Shown here: piece by piece, positions 16,907-26,051 of the stretch
Numbering within the stretch: the stretch's first letter is position 1
Layout of the letters: the number at the start of each line of letters is the position of its first letter
Assembly (NCBI RefSeq): GCF_034006445.1
Contig: NZ_JAVESS010000004.1
Span: forward strand, 124,001 to 188,000
Reading direction: 5' to 3'
Source: Desulfovibrio sp.
GTDB lineage: Bacteria; Desulfobacterota; Desulfovibrionia; Desulfovibrionales; Desulfovibrionaceae
Length of the DNA stretch: 64,000 nt
Program-made: the position numbers and the translations under genes
Notes under the pieces: generated by a model
Told to the model about the DNA's origin: nothing
The model's database searches: none
Seen by the model: the letters and a program-made list of their open reading frames with translations, nothing else

Positions 16907-19096
16907 ATGGATGCCATGCAGAAACCGGAATCCTCAACCATCCCCCTTTCGTCCGGCGTTTACCTCTACAAGGATGAACGGGGCCGCATCATCTACGTTG
17001 GCAAGGCGCGTGTGCTGCGGCGGCGCGTGCTTTCCTATTTCAGGCCTGACGGGCTGCCCGCCAAGACCAAGGCCATGCTTTCCCATGCCGCAAGCATAGA
17101 ATACCTCACCACCACCACGGAAAAAGAAGCGCTGCTCCTTGAGGCCAGCCTCATCAAAAAGCACAGGCCGCGCTATAACATCGTGCTGCGTGACGACAAG
17201 CAGTACGTGCTCTTTCGGCTGAACACCAAACACGACTTTCCCCGGCTTGAAATTGTTCGTCAGGCCAGGCGTGACGGCGCACGCTATTTCGGGCCGTTTA
17301 CCTCGGCGCTGGCAGCGCGTGAAACGTGGAAGATCATCCACCGCGCTTTTGCCCTGCGCCGCTGCTCCGACAAGGCCATGAAAAACCGCGTGCGCGCGTG
17401 CCTGTACCATTTTATGGCACAGTGCCCCGCGCCCTGCATGAACATGGTGACGCCGCAGGAATACAATGAAAACGTCCGCAAGGTCTGTGATCTTTTGCAG
17501 GGACGCGCCGCGCCTCTGATGGACAGCCTGCGCGCGGCTATGGACAGGGCCTCGGAAGATCTGGAATTTGAAAAAGCCGCCATTTTGCGTGATCAGATTC
17601 GCGCCGTGGAGCGCACGGTGGAGCGTCAGGCCGCCGTACTGCCCGGTGGCGGCGACATGGATGCCGTGGGCCTCTTTCCGGCTGACAGGGGCCTTGCCCT
17701 GGGCATTGTCTTTGTACGGGGCGGCGCTGTGACGGATGGACGAGCCTTCTACTGGCCGGGCCTGGGCTTTGAGGACGCCCCGGAGCTGCTCTGGAGCTTT
17801 GTGAGCCAGTATTACAGCCAGGTCACGCCACCCCCTCGCATCCTCCTGCCCTGGCTGCCGCCTGACGCCGAGGATATGGAGCACGAGGATAGTGCCGTAA
17901 TCCCGCTCGCCCAAGATCTGGCTCCCGCTTTGACTGCTCCTTCTTGCGCGAACCCGGATGCGGCCCCCATGCCTTCCGGGCCAGAAATCTCGGGGCCAGA
18001 AATCTCGGGGCCAGAAATCTCGGGGCCAGAAACATCGGGGCCAGAAACATCGGGCTCGGAATCCTTGGGGCCAGAATCCTTGGGGCCAGAATCCTCGGGG
18101 CCGCTAGCTTCGGGGTCGAACACATCTGCCAAAGAAACTTCCGGTACGGACGCGCTCCCCCCTGCCGGGCAGGCTGCCCCTAAAGGCGACACCGCAGCGC
18201 CATCCCCCCCTCCTGCCGCTTCCACTGCCCGCGAACTGCTGGAACAGGCCCTGTCCGACCGCAGAAATGGCGCCGTGCGCATAGTGCCGCCACAGCATGC
18301 CGGGGATAACCAGCTTGTGGACATGGCCCAGTCCAATGCCCGTGAAGAGGCGCGTCGTCAGGAACAGAAAAACGAACTGGGCATTCTGGACCGGCTGGCC
18401 CGCTCCCTGCACCTTGCGGGGCCGCCGCACCGCATCGAATGCGTGGACGTTTCCCATACAGGAGGGCAACAGACCCGTGTGGGACTGGTGGTTTTTGAAG
18501 AAGGCCAGCCCGCACGTTCACAGTACCGCGCCTATGCCATGCCCGACAGCGGCGACGACTATGCCACATTGTACGCCTGGGTGGCGCGCAGGCTTGAAAG
18601 CGGCCCCCCCTGGCCCGACCTGCTGCTTATTGACGGCGGGCGCGGCCAGCTGCGCACCATCCAGCGCGCGCTGCAGGAGGCAGGGCAGCCGGATCTTTTC
18701 GCCCTGGCCGCCATTGCCAAGGCCAGGGACGAGCAAGGCCACGCGGATCGACGCGCCGGCAATGTGGCCGACCGTATTTTTGTGCCCGACAGGGTCAATG
18801 CCCTGCCCCTGCGGGAAGGCGGGCCTGAACTGCTTTTTCTGCAAAATGTGCGCGACAGCACCCACCGCTTTGCCATTGGACGTCACCGCAAGGCCAAGCG
18901 CGGCGCGGCCCTTTCTGGCGAACTCATGCGCCTGCCCGGCATAGGGCCGGCCACGGCGCGTCTTTTGTGGGATCGCTTCGGCAGTGTGGAAGCCATGTGC
19001 GCGGCCACACAGCAAGATCTGTGCGACCTGCCCGGCATCGGCCCCGCCAAGGCCGCGCTGCTGCTGCAAAAACTTTCCGGCCTTCGGCATGCGTAA
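16907..19096 (+). CDS. uvrC: Excinuclease ABC subunit C
   Basis: Nuclease that makes the 3' and 5' incisions in UvrABC nucleotide excision repair. The order is GIY-YIG domain (GVYLY at 17-21, YVGKA at 31-35), UVR motif (FEKAAILRDQIRAVE), RNase H-like domain (IECVDVSHTGG; DLLLIDGGRGQL), then tandem helix-hairpin-helix (LPGIGPATARLL and LPGIGPAKAALLL). The start is the ATG at 16907; a longer frame would begin inside a dispersed repeat. At 729 aa it is about 100 longer than usual. Residues about 345-450 are an insertion with pentapeptide repeats (GPEIS) encoded by 15-bp tandem DNA units. The insertion lies between the UVR/linker region and the RNase H-like part, so activity is probably kept. Confidence 0.95.
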   Translation: MDAMQKPESSTIPLSSGVYLYKDERGRIIYVGKARVLRRRVLSYFRPDGLPAKTKAMLSHAASIEYLTTTTEKEALLLEASLIKKHRPRYNIVLRDDKQYVLFRLNTKHDFPRLEIVRQARRDGARYFGPFTSALAARETWKIIHRAFALRRCSDKAMKNRVRACLYHFMAQCPAPCMNMVTPQEYNENVRKVCDLLQGRAAPLMDSLRAAMDRASEDLEFEKAAILRDQIRAVERTVERQAAVLPGGGDMDAVGLFPADRGLALGIVFVRGGAVTDGRAFYWPGLGFEDAPELLWSFVSQYYSQVTPPPRILLPWLPPDAEDMEHEDSAVIPLAQDLAPALTAPSCANPDAAPMPSGPEISGPEISGPEISGPETSGPETSGSESLGPESLGPESSGPLASGSNTSAKETSGTDALPPAGQAAPKGDTAAPSPPPAASTARELLEQALSDRRNGAVRIVPPQHAGDNQLVDMAQSNAREEARRQEQKNELGILDRLARSLHLAGPPHRIECVDVSHTGGQQTRVGLVVFEEGQPARSQYRAYAMPDSGDDYATLYAWVARRLESGPPWPDLLLIDGGRGQLRTIQRALQEAGQPDLFALAAIAKARDEQGHADRRAGNVADRIFVPDRVNALPLREGGPELLFLQNVRDSTHRFAIGRHRKAKRGAALSGELMRLPGIGPATARLLWDRFGSVEAMCAATQQDLCDLPGIGPAKAALLLQKLSGLRHA
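17978..18127 (+). repeat. 15-bp minisatellite inside uvrC
   Basis: Ten in-frame units of the type GGGCCAGAAATCTCG. The first three are identical and the fourth and fifth are identical to each other, so recent slippage expansion is likely. It encodes repeats of Gly-Pro-Glu-Ile/Thr/Ser-Ser. Confidence 0.9.
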
Positions 19097-19128
19097 CAAT
19101 CCCATTGCTGCCAGGGGAGAATATTTTT

Positions 19129-19200
19129 GAAATGCTCTGTGGGGGAGGGACCCTTTTGCAAAAGGGTCTCCTCCCCCACACCCCCACCCCCTAAAATCTT
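19129..19200 (+). repeat. G-rich hairpin repeat (family A), intact copy
   Basis: GTGGGGGAGGGACCCTTTTG pairs with AAAAGGGTCTCCTCCCCCAC, followed by CCCCCACCCCCTAAAATC. It lies 30 bp after uvrC and could act as a terminator. The remaining 19201-19614 has no supportable gene. Confidence 0.85.
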
Positions 19201-19614
19201 TACTGTATTCTAGCGTATTCCAGGGGTTATCAGCACAATGCAGATCAAGAGCCACAGCCCCGCTGCGGCGCGTGACAGACCAAAGACGCTGCGTTTCCGC
19301 CCGCCTGCTCCCAGGCCCACCTGCCTGCCCCATACTCCCGCCCAACTCGCGCAGCCGCCTGAAAATCACGCCATAAGCCCGTTCCGGGCACGATTAAAAA
19401 GCCCCCAGCGTTAAAATTCTAAAAATCCCATTAAGATTTTGGTTTTTGCGTAAAAATGTTTATTGTTTTTCTCAGGCAGGCATTGACCTCAGGTATCACG
19501 GCCTTATTCTTGCATATTGAGACGCGGCCACGCACAATACGGCCGGTACAGCCCGAACACGAGTCCCAAAAGGGCGGCGCGAGCGGGAGCACGATTCGCA
19601 CGGGGGAGCACAGA

Positions 19615-20607
19615 ATGTCAGTATCTTACAAGGATTATTACAAACTGCTGGGAGTAGAGCGCACGGCCAAGACCGAGGACATTTCCAAGGCCTATAAAAA
19701 GCTGGCGCGCAAATACCACCCCGACCTGAATCCCGGCGACAAGCAGGCTGAGGACAAATTTAAAGAAATCAACGAGGCGCACGAGGTTCTTAAAGACCCG
19801 GAAAAGCGCAAGCTGTACGACCAGCTTGGCCCCAACTGGCAGCATGGCCAGCAGTTCCAGGGCGAGCCGGGTTTTGAAAACGTACACTTTACCTTTGGCG
19901 GCAAAAGCTTTGACGGATCAGGGTTTTCAGACTTTTTTGAAACCCTTTTCGGCGGAGCGGCTGGCGGCCAGTCCGGCAACCCCTTTGGGGGTTCTTTCGG
20001 CGGGCAGTCCGCAAGACAGCCCGGCGGCCGTGGCGCGCAATTCGGCCCAGACCCCTTTGGCGGCTTTTCCGCCCGTCCCAGGCGTGGCCGGGATGTGGAG
20101 GCCGAGTTGCCCCTGACGCTTGAAGAAGTGCAGAAAGGCGGCAGCCGTACCGTGTCGATCCAGGGCCCGCAGGGCCCCAAGACGCTGGAAGTCAACGTGC
20201 CCTCGGGCATACGCGAAGGGGCCAAACTGCGGCTGGCCGGACAGGGCGACCCCGCGCCTGGCGGCACCCCCGGCGATCTTTTTTTACGGGTGCGCTATCT
20301 GCCGCACAACACCTTCAAGGTGGACGGCGAAAATCTGCAATGCGACCTGGCCCTGGCCCCCTGGGAGGCCGCACTCGGCGCGAGGGTTGAAGTGCCCACG
20401 CTGGAGGGGCATGTGGAAATGCAGATTCCCGCTGGCTCCAGTTCCGGCCGCAAATTCCGTCTGCGCGGCAAGGGCCTGGGCGCGGTCGACAAACGTGGCG
20501 ACCTGCTGGCCAGAGTCATGATTAAAACGCCAGCGCAACTGTCCGACGCCGAACGCGAACTCTGGCAGAAACTGGCGGATACGTCGGCCTTCAAGGCCCG
20601 CGCATAA
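19615..20607 (+). CDS. cbpA: DnaJ-like curved DNA-binding co-chaperone CbpA
   Basis: A 330-aa class B J-protein that stimulates DnaK. The J-domain (residues 3-70: YKDYYKLLGVERTAKTEDIS, HPD in KYHPDLNPGDK) is followed by a Gly/Phe-rich linker (about 90-160). Then come two beta-barrel client-binding domains without zinc fingers (RGRDVEAELPLTLEEVQKGG; GDLFLRVRYLPHNTFKVDGEN; GSSSGRKFRLRGKGLG). The start is the ATG at 19615, with GGGGGAG upstream; a longer frame begins 53 codons earlier without a ribosome-binding site. It is followed directly by a CbpM-like gene and then clpB, a typical heat-shock trio. Confidence 0.9.
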   Translation: MSVSYKDYYKLLGVERTAKTEDISKAYKKLARKYHPDLNPGDKQAEDKFKEINEAHEVLKDPEKRKLYDQLGPNWQHGQQFQGEPGFENVHFTFGGKSFDGSGFSDFFETLFGGAAGGQSGNPFGGSFGGQSARQPGGRGAQFGPDPFGGFSARPRRGRDVEAELPLTLEEVQKGGSRTVSIQGPQGPKTLEVNVPSGIREGAKLRLAGQGDPAPGGTPGDLFLRVRYLPHNTFKVDGENLQCDLALAPWEAALGARVEVPTLEGHVEMQIPAGSSSGRKFRLRGKGLGAVDKRGDLLARVMIKTPAQLSDAERELWQKLADTSAFKARA

Positions 20608-20628
20608 CGCCTGGTGGAGGGTTTTAGC

Positions 20629-20943
20629 ATGAGCATGACACCCAAAAATCCCACCCTGCCCGCGCCGACCACGGTCATGGTATGGGAAGAATTTGTTCAG
20701 GTTACTGGCATAGACCCCGAGCGTCTTCACGAACTGCTCGCTCTGGGCTGGCTTGAAACGCGCGGCGCGGCCGAACGGCAGCACCTTTTCCGCGATGCGG
20801 ACATTTACCGCGTGCGCAAGCTTGAGCGTATCTGCTGCGATTTTGAGCTGCCCGTTCTTGGCGGCACCATTATCGTGGACCTGCTTGAGCGTATTGATGC
20901 CCTGGAGCGTGCGGTGAACAGCCTCAAGAATTTTGAAGATTAG
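20629..20943 (+). CDS. Chaperone modulator CbpM-like (MerR-like fold)
   Basis: A 104-aa protein. The segment MVWEEFVQVTGIDPERLHEL ... LGWLETRG with FRDADIYRVRKLERICCDFE and a C-terminal helical pair (VDLLERIDALERAVNSLKN) is the CbpM pattern, a partner that inhibits CbpA by binding its J-domain. The start is the ATG at 20629 with TGGAGGG upstream, rather than a GTG inside that site. It lies 21 bp after cbpA, in the same transcript. Its stop is directly followed by a family D repeat. Confidence 0.8.
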   Translation: MSMTPKNPTLPAPTTVMVWEEFVQVTGIDPERLHELLALGWLETRGAAERQHLFRDADIYRVRKLERICCDFELPVLGGTIIVDLLERIDALERAVNSLKNFED

Positions 20944-21098
20944 GGAAACGCTGATTTATTCCGTTTGGCGGCGTTGCTTCACTTTTTTTGAAACAGTCGA
21001 GGACGGAAGAGTCCACTCCTGCTTCAAAAAAAGATCGCGCCTTGCCAAACGGAATAACTGAGCGTTTCCAGGAGGCTCTTTAATCAGCGTTTCCTTAG
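20943..21098 (-). repeat. Dispersed repeat family D, copy 2 (reverse orientation)
   Basis: Starts GGGAAACGCTGATTTATTCC and ends CTTTAATCAGCGTTTCCTTA, so the ends are inverted copies. The core TTTTTTTGAAACAGTCGAGG to CCTGCTTCAAAAAAAG is a long hairpin. It lies between cbpM and the clpB promoter. Confidence 0.85.
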
Positions 21099-21114
21099 GA
21101 ACTGATGCAGAGTT

Positions 21115-21142
21115 TTGCTATAGCAGAACCAAAAAATATATT
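21115..21142 (+). promoter_or_regulatory. Candidate clpB promoter
   Basis: TTGCTA, 16-bp spacer, TATATT, 40 bp before the ATG. No clear sigma-32 box is seen. Confidence 0.35.
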
Positions 21143-21182
21143 TTGCCGCCCCTAACGGCGCGGCATTGTCGGAGGAATCCAT

Positions 21183-23792
21183 ATGGATATTAACAAATTC
21201 ACTGAAAAAGCGCGTGAAGCCGTCAGCGAAGCCCAAAGCCTCGCCGCAGGCATGGGCCATCAGGAAACGGACGTCGAGCACCTGGCCCTGGCCCTTACCC
21301 AACAGGAAAACGGCATCGTGCCGCGCATTCTGGATCAGATGGGCGTGCAGCCCCGTGCCTTTGCTGTGGCCGTTGAAGGCGCGCTGCGCAAGCGCCCCTC
21401 CGTGTCTGGCGGCGGCATGGACCCCACCAAGATCATGATCACGCAGCGTCTGGCCAAGGTTCTGGGCGACGCCCAGAACGAAGCCAAACGCATGAAGGAC
21501 GAATACGTCAGCGTTGACCACCTGTTCGCGGCTTTGACCGAAGTGCCCTCTTCCACATCTCTGGGCGAGGTGTTCAAAGAGTACAAGATCACCCGCAGCG
21601 CCTTTGTGGCCGCCATGGAAGAACTGCGCGGCGGCGCGCGCGTGACCAGCGCCAACCCGGAAGACACCTTTGAAGCCCTGAACAAGTACGCGCGCGATCT
21701 GGTGGAAGCAGCCCGTCAGGGCAAGATGGATCCGGTCATCGGCCGCGATGCAGAGATACGCCGCGTTATCCGCATTCTTTCGCGCCGCACCAAGAACAAC
21801 CCTGTTCTTATTGGTGAGGCTGGCGTTGGCAAGACCGCCATCGTTGAAGGCCTGGCCTTCCGCATCGTCAAGGGCGACGTGCCCGAGGGCCTCAAGGGCC
21901 GCAAGCTCTTCGCCCTGGATATGGGCGCGCTCATCGCCGGCGCGAAGTATCGCGGCGAATTTGAAGAGCGCCTCAAGGCCGTTCTTAATGAAGTGGAGAA
22001 AAGCGAAGGCCATACCATTCTTTTCATTGACGAACTGCACACCATCGTGGGCGCGGGCAAAACCGAAGGCGCCATGGATGCGGGCAACCTGCTCAAGCCC
22101 ATGCTGGCGCGCGGCGAACTGCACTGCATCGGCGCCACCACCGTGGACGAGTACCGCAAGTATATTGAAAAAGACCCGGCCCTGGAACGGCGCTTTCAGC
22201 CTGTCATGGTGGACGAGCCCACGGTGGAAGACACCATTTCCATCCTGCGCGGGCTCAAGGAACGCTTTGAGGTGCACCACGGCGTGCGCATAAGCGACTC
22301 GGCCATTGTGGAAGCCGTGGTGCTCTCGCACCGCTACATCACGGACCGCCAGTTGCCCGACAAGGCCATTGACCTTATTGACGAGGCCGCGGCCCTCATC
22401 CGCACAGAAATAGACTCCCTGCCCGCGGATCTGGACGAAGTGAACCGCAAGGTCATGCAGCTTGAAATCGAGCGCGAGGCCCTGCGCCGTGAAACCGATG
22501 CGGCTTCACGCGACCGCCTTGAAAAGCTTGAAAACGAACTGGCCGATCTGCGCTCCGATCAGGCCGAACTGCGCAAGCAGTGGGAAAGCGAAAAAGGCTC
22601 CATCAATCAGGTGCGCGAGATCAAGGAGCAGATCGAACAGACCAAGCTGGCCATCGAGCAGGCCGAGCGCGCCTACGACCTCAACAAGGCCGCCGAACTC
22701 AAGTATTCGAAACTGCTTGAACTTGAGAAAAAGCTGGCTGACGCGGAAGTGGCGGGAAGCAGCGACGCCAATGGCGCGCGCCTGCTCAAGGAAGAAGTGC
22801 GGCCCGACGACGTGGCCGAAATTGTCGGCAAATGGACGGGTATACCCGTTACCCGGCTGCTGGAATCGGAACGCGAAAAGCTGCTGCGTCTGCCCGACCA
22901 GTTGCATGAGCGCGTGGTTGGTCAGGACGAGGCCGTCACTGCCGTGTCCGACGCCGTGCTGCGCGCCAGGGCCGGTCTTTCCGACCCTGACAGGCCCACA
23001 GGTTCGTTCATCTTCCTTGGCCCCACGGGCGTGGGCAAGACCGAGCTTTCCAAGGCATTGGCCGAAGCGCTCTTTGACACTGAAGACAACATGGTGCGTC
23101 TCGACATGAGCGAGTATATGGAAAAGCATTCCGTATCCCGCCTCATCGGCGCGCCTCCAGGATATGTGGGCTATGACGAAGGCGGCCAGCTTACCGAGGC
23201 CGTGCGGCGCAAACCCTATTCCGTCATTCTTTTTGACGAAATAGAAAAAGCCCACCCCGACGTCTTCAATACCCTGCTGCAACTGCTGGACGATGGCCGC
23301 CTTACCGACAGCCAGGGACGCACGGTGGATTTTCGCAACTGCATCGTCATCATGACGTCCAACATCGGCTCCATGCATTTGCTGGACGGCATCGAGGCGG
23401 ACGGAACCCTGAAAGAAGGCGCACGCGAAAGGGTTATGGAAGACCTGCGCGCGCACTTCAGGCCGGAGTTCCTCAACCGTGTTGATGAAACCGTGGTCTT
23501 TCTGCCGCTGCGGCGCGACCAGATCAGCCGCATTGTCGAATTGCAGATGGCCCGCCTGCGCAAACGCCTTGAAGACCGCAAGATCAGGCTGAGCATGACC
23601 GACGCGGCCAAGAGCTTCATCAGTGAGGCCGGGTACGACCCCATCTACGGCGCACGGCCCCTCAAGCGCTACGTGCAGCAGGCGGTCGAAACCCCGCTGG
23701 CCCGTCTGCTGGTGGGCGGCAAGATCCGCGACGGTCAGACCGTGACCGTGGACGTGAAGGACGAACAGCTCACCTTCACGGCCAACCAGTAA
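21183..23792 (+). CDS. clpB: ATP-dependent disaggregase ClpB
   Basis: Hexameric AAA+ chaperone that extracts proteins from aggregates together with DnaK. The 869-aa protein has an N-domain (residues 1-150), AAA-1 with Walker A GEAGVGKT at about 211-218 and [13 protein letters not shown], and a middle coiled-coil domain (about 400-525: [20 protein letters not shown] and following) that distinguishes ClpB from ClpA/C. AAA-2 has GPTGVGKT at about 613, [14 protein letters not shown] and the sensor-2 region [11 protein letters not shown]. The ATG has GGAGGAAT upstream. Standard length, no defects. It has its own promoter downstream of the repeat and a strong terminator. Confidence 0.97.
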   Translation: MDINKFTEKAREAVSEAQSLAAGMGHQETDVEHLALALTQQENGIVPRILDQMGVQPRAFAVAVEGALRKRPSVSGGGMDPTKIMITQRLAKVLGDAQNEAKRMKDEYVSVDHLFAALTEVPSSTSLGEVFKEYKITRSAFVAAMEELRGGARVTSANPEDTFEALNKYARDLVEAARQGKMDPVIGRDAEIRRVIRILSRRTKNNPVLIGEAGVGKTAIVEGLAFRIVKGDVPEGLKGRKLFALDMGALIAGAKYRGEFEERLKAVLNEVEKSEGHTILFIDELHTIVGAGKTEGAMDAGNLLKPMLARGELHCIGATTVDEYRKYIEKDPALERRFQPVMVDEPTVEDTISILRGLKERFEVHHGVRISDSAIVEAVVLSHRYITDRQLPDKAIDLIDEAAALIRTEIDSLPADLDEVNRKVMQLEIEREALRRETDAASRDRLEKLENELADLRSDQAELRKQWESEKGSINQVREIKEQIEQTKLAIEQAERAYDLNKAAELKYSKLLELEKKLADAEVAGSSDANGARLLKEEVRPDDVAEIVGKWTGIPVTRLLESEREKLLRLPDQLHERVVGQDEAVTAVSDAVLRARAGLSDPDRPTGSFIFLGPTGVGKTELSKALAEALFDTEDNMVRLDMSEYMEKHSVSRLIGAPPGYVGYDEGGQLTEAVRRKPYSVILFDEIEKAHPDVFNTLLQLLDDGRLTDSQGRTVDFRNCIVIMTSNIGSMHLLDGIEADGTLKEGARERVMEDLRAHFRPEFLNRVDETVVFLPLRRDQISRIVELQMARLRKRLEDRKIRLSMTDAAKSFISEAGYDPIYGARPLKRYVQQAVETPLARLLVGGKIRDGQTVTVDVKDEQLTFTANQ

Positions 23793-23835
23793 AATATCCA
23801 TAGTACCCGGCTGTTGCCAGGCCGGGAATTGTTAG

Positions 23836-23871
23836 GGCCCCGTGCGGTTTTCCGCACGGGGCCTGTTTTTT
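23836..23871 (+). terminator. Rho-independent terminator of clpB
   Basis: GGCCCCGTGCGG, loop TTTT, CCGCACGGGGCC, then TGTTTTTT. The 190 bp from here to 24060 hold no gene. Confidence 0.95.
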
Positions 23872-24060
23872 ACGGGTATTGCGAACGCACGCAGCATCGG
23901 CGTTGATAGCTTCACCATTCCCTTTGAGGCAACCCAATCTCAAACCACTGTGACCGGAAGATGCTGCCGTCAAAGCCGATATGCACCTCGCCACGCGGCA
24001 GGCCGGAAATGGCCGCCCAACGGCAGACGTTTCACGGCCGCCTCCTGCGTTGCCGAATGT

Positions 24061-25128
24061 CTACTGGATGTCTTCAGGCTTTACCACAATCCAGTTCTTG
24101 TCGGCCGTGACGGGCTGACCCAGCTCCTTCTGCCGTGCGGCGGCCTTCTTCCACATGCCTTCCATTTTTTTCATGGCGCTGTCTTTGCGATTGACCCAAA
24201 CGCGCGCCCCGCCCTTTTCCACGTCCACGCCGTTCAGCAGCATGAAGCCGTCGGAAATGGGCGTGTCGCCGCCCACAATGAGAGGTTTTTTCCACTGGTC
24301 AATATAGCCGAGTATGGTGCCCATCTTGCCCTCATACCAGGTCATGGGATTCATGAGGTAGGAGGTCAGCAGAAGATCGAGATTTTTCTTCTGGTCATAC
24401 TTGCCCTTCTCAATCTGCAGGCGCGAAGTGGTCAGTTCGCCTGTGGCGGGGTCCTTGAGCAGCATGGTGACGCCAATGACGTTTTCGGGCTTTACGTTGT
24501 AACCGTATTTGGGATCGCTGGCCACCATGCGCACCAGTTCTTCACTGGCGGCGGTCATGACATAGACATCAATGCCGTTCTCCATAAGCCTGGCGTACAG
24601 TTCCTGCATGCCGGTAAAGGGCTTGGGCGGGTTGATGCTGGCCTCCTTGACGGTGTCCCCGCTGTAGTATCTGGCCTTGAGAGGTTTGCCGTACTCCATG
24701 AGCCCGTCCACATGGCCCTTGAGTTCCTTGAGGGTAAAGCCCGAGAAGACCTGCGCCACCCAGGGGTAACAGATCAGATCGTCCACTTCGCAAAGTCGGT
24801 AGTAGTAGCTGACCAGGCCTTCCTTGAAACCCTTGGTGTCCTTGAAAGGAATGAGCCGCAGCTCCGGGGGCAGGGATTCGCGCGTGAGCGCTCCCTTCAT
24901 TTCCATATAAGCGAGCAGAGATTCTTCAAGATCATAGCGATAGCTCGTGTTGTCCATGTCAAAAACAGCATAATTGCCCTGATTGGCATTCTTTTCGATA
25001 ATCATATCCAGCTGTTTTTTGGCAGGGTCAGGCCAGTGCTTTAATTCCGCCGCCGCAATGGATGCCGAAGCCATCAAGAGCACAACAAACATTGAACCAA
25101 CCATGGACCCAAGGAACATTTTTCGCAT
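24061..25128 (-). CDS. Secreted HAD phosphatase, phosphorylcholine phosphatase-like
   Basis: A 355-aa exported HAD-superfamily phosphatase. The signal peptide MRKMFLGSMVGSMFVVLLMA is cleaved near SIAAA. Motif I is VFDMDNTSYRYDLEESLLAY (Asp57-x-Asp59-x-Thr61), motif II lies in VMTAASEE, and motif IV is GGDTPISDG. This set, including the DLEESLL run directly after motif I, matches PchP-type phosphorylcholine phosphatases, which release choline from phosphocholine in the periplasm. The start is the ATG at 25128 with a perfect AAGGAGGT; an upstream ATG would add an unlikely leader. It stands alone. Choline is a known substrate in some Desulfovibrio, so a choline-supply role is plausible but inferred. 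Confidence 0.75.
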   Translation of the reverse strand: MRKMFLGSMVGSMFVVLLMASASIAAAELKHWPDPAKKQLDMIIEKNANQGNYAVFDMDNTSYRYDLEESLLAYMEMKGALTRESLPPELRLIPFKDTKGFKEGLVSYYYRLCEVDDLICYPWVAQVFSGFTLKELKGHVDGLMEYGKPLKARYYSGDTVKEASINPPKPFTGMQELYARLMENGIDVYVMTAASEELVRMVASDPKYGYNVKPENVIGVTMLLKDPATGELTTSRLQIEKGKYDQKKNLDLLLTSYLMNPMTWYEGKMGTILGYIDQWKKPLIVGGDTPISDGFMLLNGVDVEKGGARVWVNRKDSAMKKMEGMWKKAAARQKELGQPVTADKNWIVVKPEDIQ

Positions 25129-25230
25129 TACAGACCTCCTTAAAAGTTTAACAATCTTTATGACGATGTGCATACAGTCGTCATAAACCAACAGTTACGC
25201 GACAATGTCATAGTGCAAACAAAAAAATGC

Positions 25231-25248
25231 TATATTCTTTCGAATATA
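25231..25248. promoter_or_regulatory. Candidate operator dyad upstream of the phosphatase gene
   Basis: TATATTC and GAATATA separated by TTTC, in an AT-rich region about 100 bp upstream of the phosphatase start. The rest of 25129-25400 shows no gene. Confidence 0.35.
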
Positions 25249-25400
25249 ACATTCCTGTAAAGGGGAAGGTCAATAGGTTTTTTAAATTTTGCTGTTCGCA
25301 AGCATGAATTATCCGAAATACAAATACGTATTAAAATATAAAATCGCTTATATCATATCTGACACAAGCGCAGGTAAAATCAGGCTGTATCCGGATGGAA

Positions 25401-26027
25401 TCAGACATGAAAAAAGCGGTGCCAGGCCACAGCCTGAACAACCGAAGTGATGGATTGAAAAAAAGCGCGGGCGCTTTTTTCGGTGGGATGTTCCGGCGGG
25501 GCAGGTTCGTGCCCTGCGTACCAGGGCAGCGTGCGCATCAGCGCGGCCAGCATATGGTCATAGGACGGCGCAAGCACATCCTGCGGGCGGCTGCGGCTGG
25601 CGTCTTCTCCCTGTGCGCAGGGAGTTCCGAAAACCATGTACTGCCGGCAGGCCACCGGCCGCACGGGGTAAACCAGGCAAGCGCCGTCATGAAGAAAGGG
25701 ACAGGGCGAGGCAATATCCCGCTTTTGCCCCTCATAGCCCGACAGCCTTTGCACCAGACCGGCAAGGCTGTCCTGCGGCAGCCTGTGGCGGGCGTAACAA
25801 TGCAGCGCCAGCACTTCCAGCGGCGTTACAGGGATGGGCTGTCTGCAGCATTGCGCACACCCCGTGTGACAGGCAGGCACACGCCCGTCCCGGCCTGTGG
25901 CCACCTTCACGCCCAAATCCACCACAGCATAAGCGTCAAACAGAAGGCCAAGGTCAGGGTGGCGGCGTTCAAGGGACGGATCAGTATACCTGAACGCCCG
26001 CGCCTCCGCAGGCCACGCTAACGGCAT
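25401..26027 (-). CDS. YkgJ-type cysteine cluster protein
   Basis: A 208-aa protein with the CxxxCxxCC cluster (ACHTGCAQCCRQPIPVTPLE). A second set follows (PCPFLHDGACLVYPVRPVAC and FGTPC). This is the arrangement of the YkgJ family, predicted to bind zinc or an Fe-S centre; the function is unknown. It begins with ATG 24 bp after the phoU stop without a strong ribosome-binding site, so it is probably expressed at the distal end of the phoBR-pstB-phoU transcript. The link with phosphate is positional only. Confidence 0.75.
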   Translation of the reverse strand: MPLAWPAEARAFRYTDPSLERRHPDLGLLFDAYAVVDLGVKVATGRDGRVPACHTGCAQCCRQPIPVTPLEVLALHCYARHRLPQDSLAGLVQRLSGYEGQKRDIASPCPFLHDGACLVYPVRPVACRQYMVFGTPCAQGEDASRSRPQDVLAPSYDHMLAALMRTLPWYAGHEPAPPEHPTEKSARAFFQSITSVVQAVAWHRFFHV

Positions 26028-26051
26028 GGCCCGCGTTCCAGCTGCCTGGGA

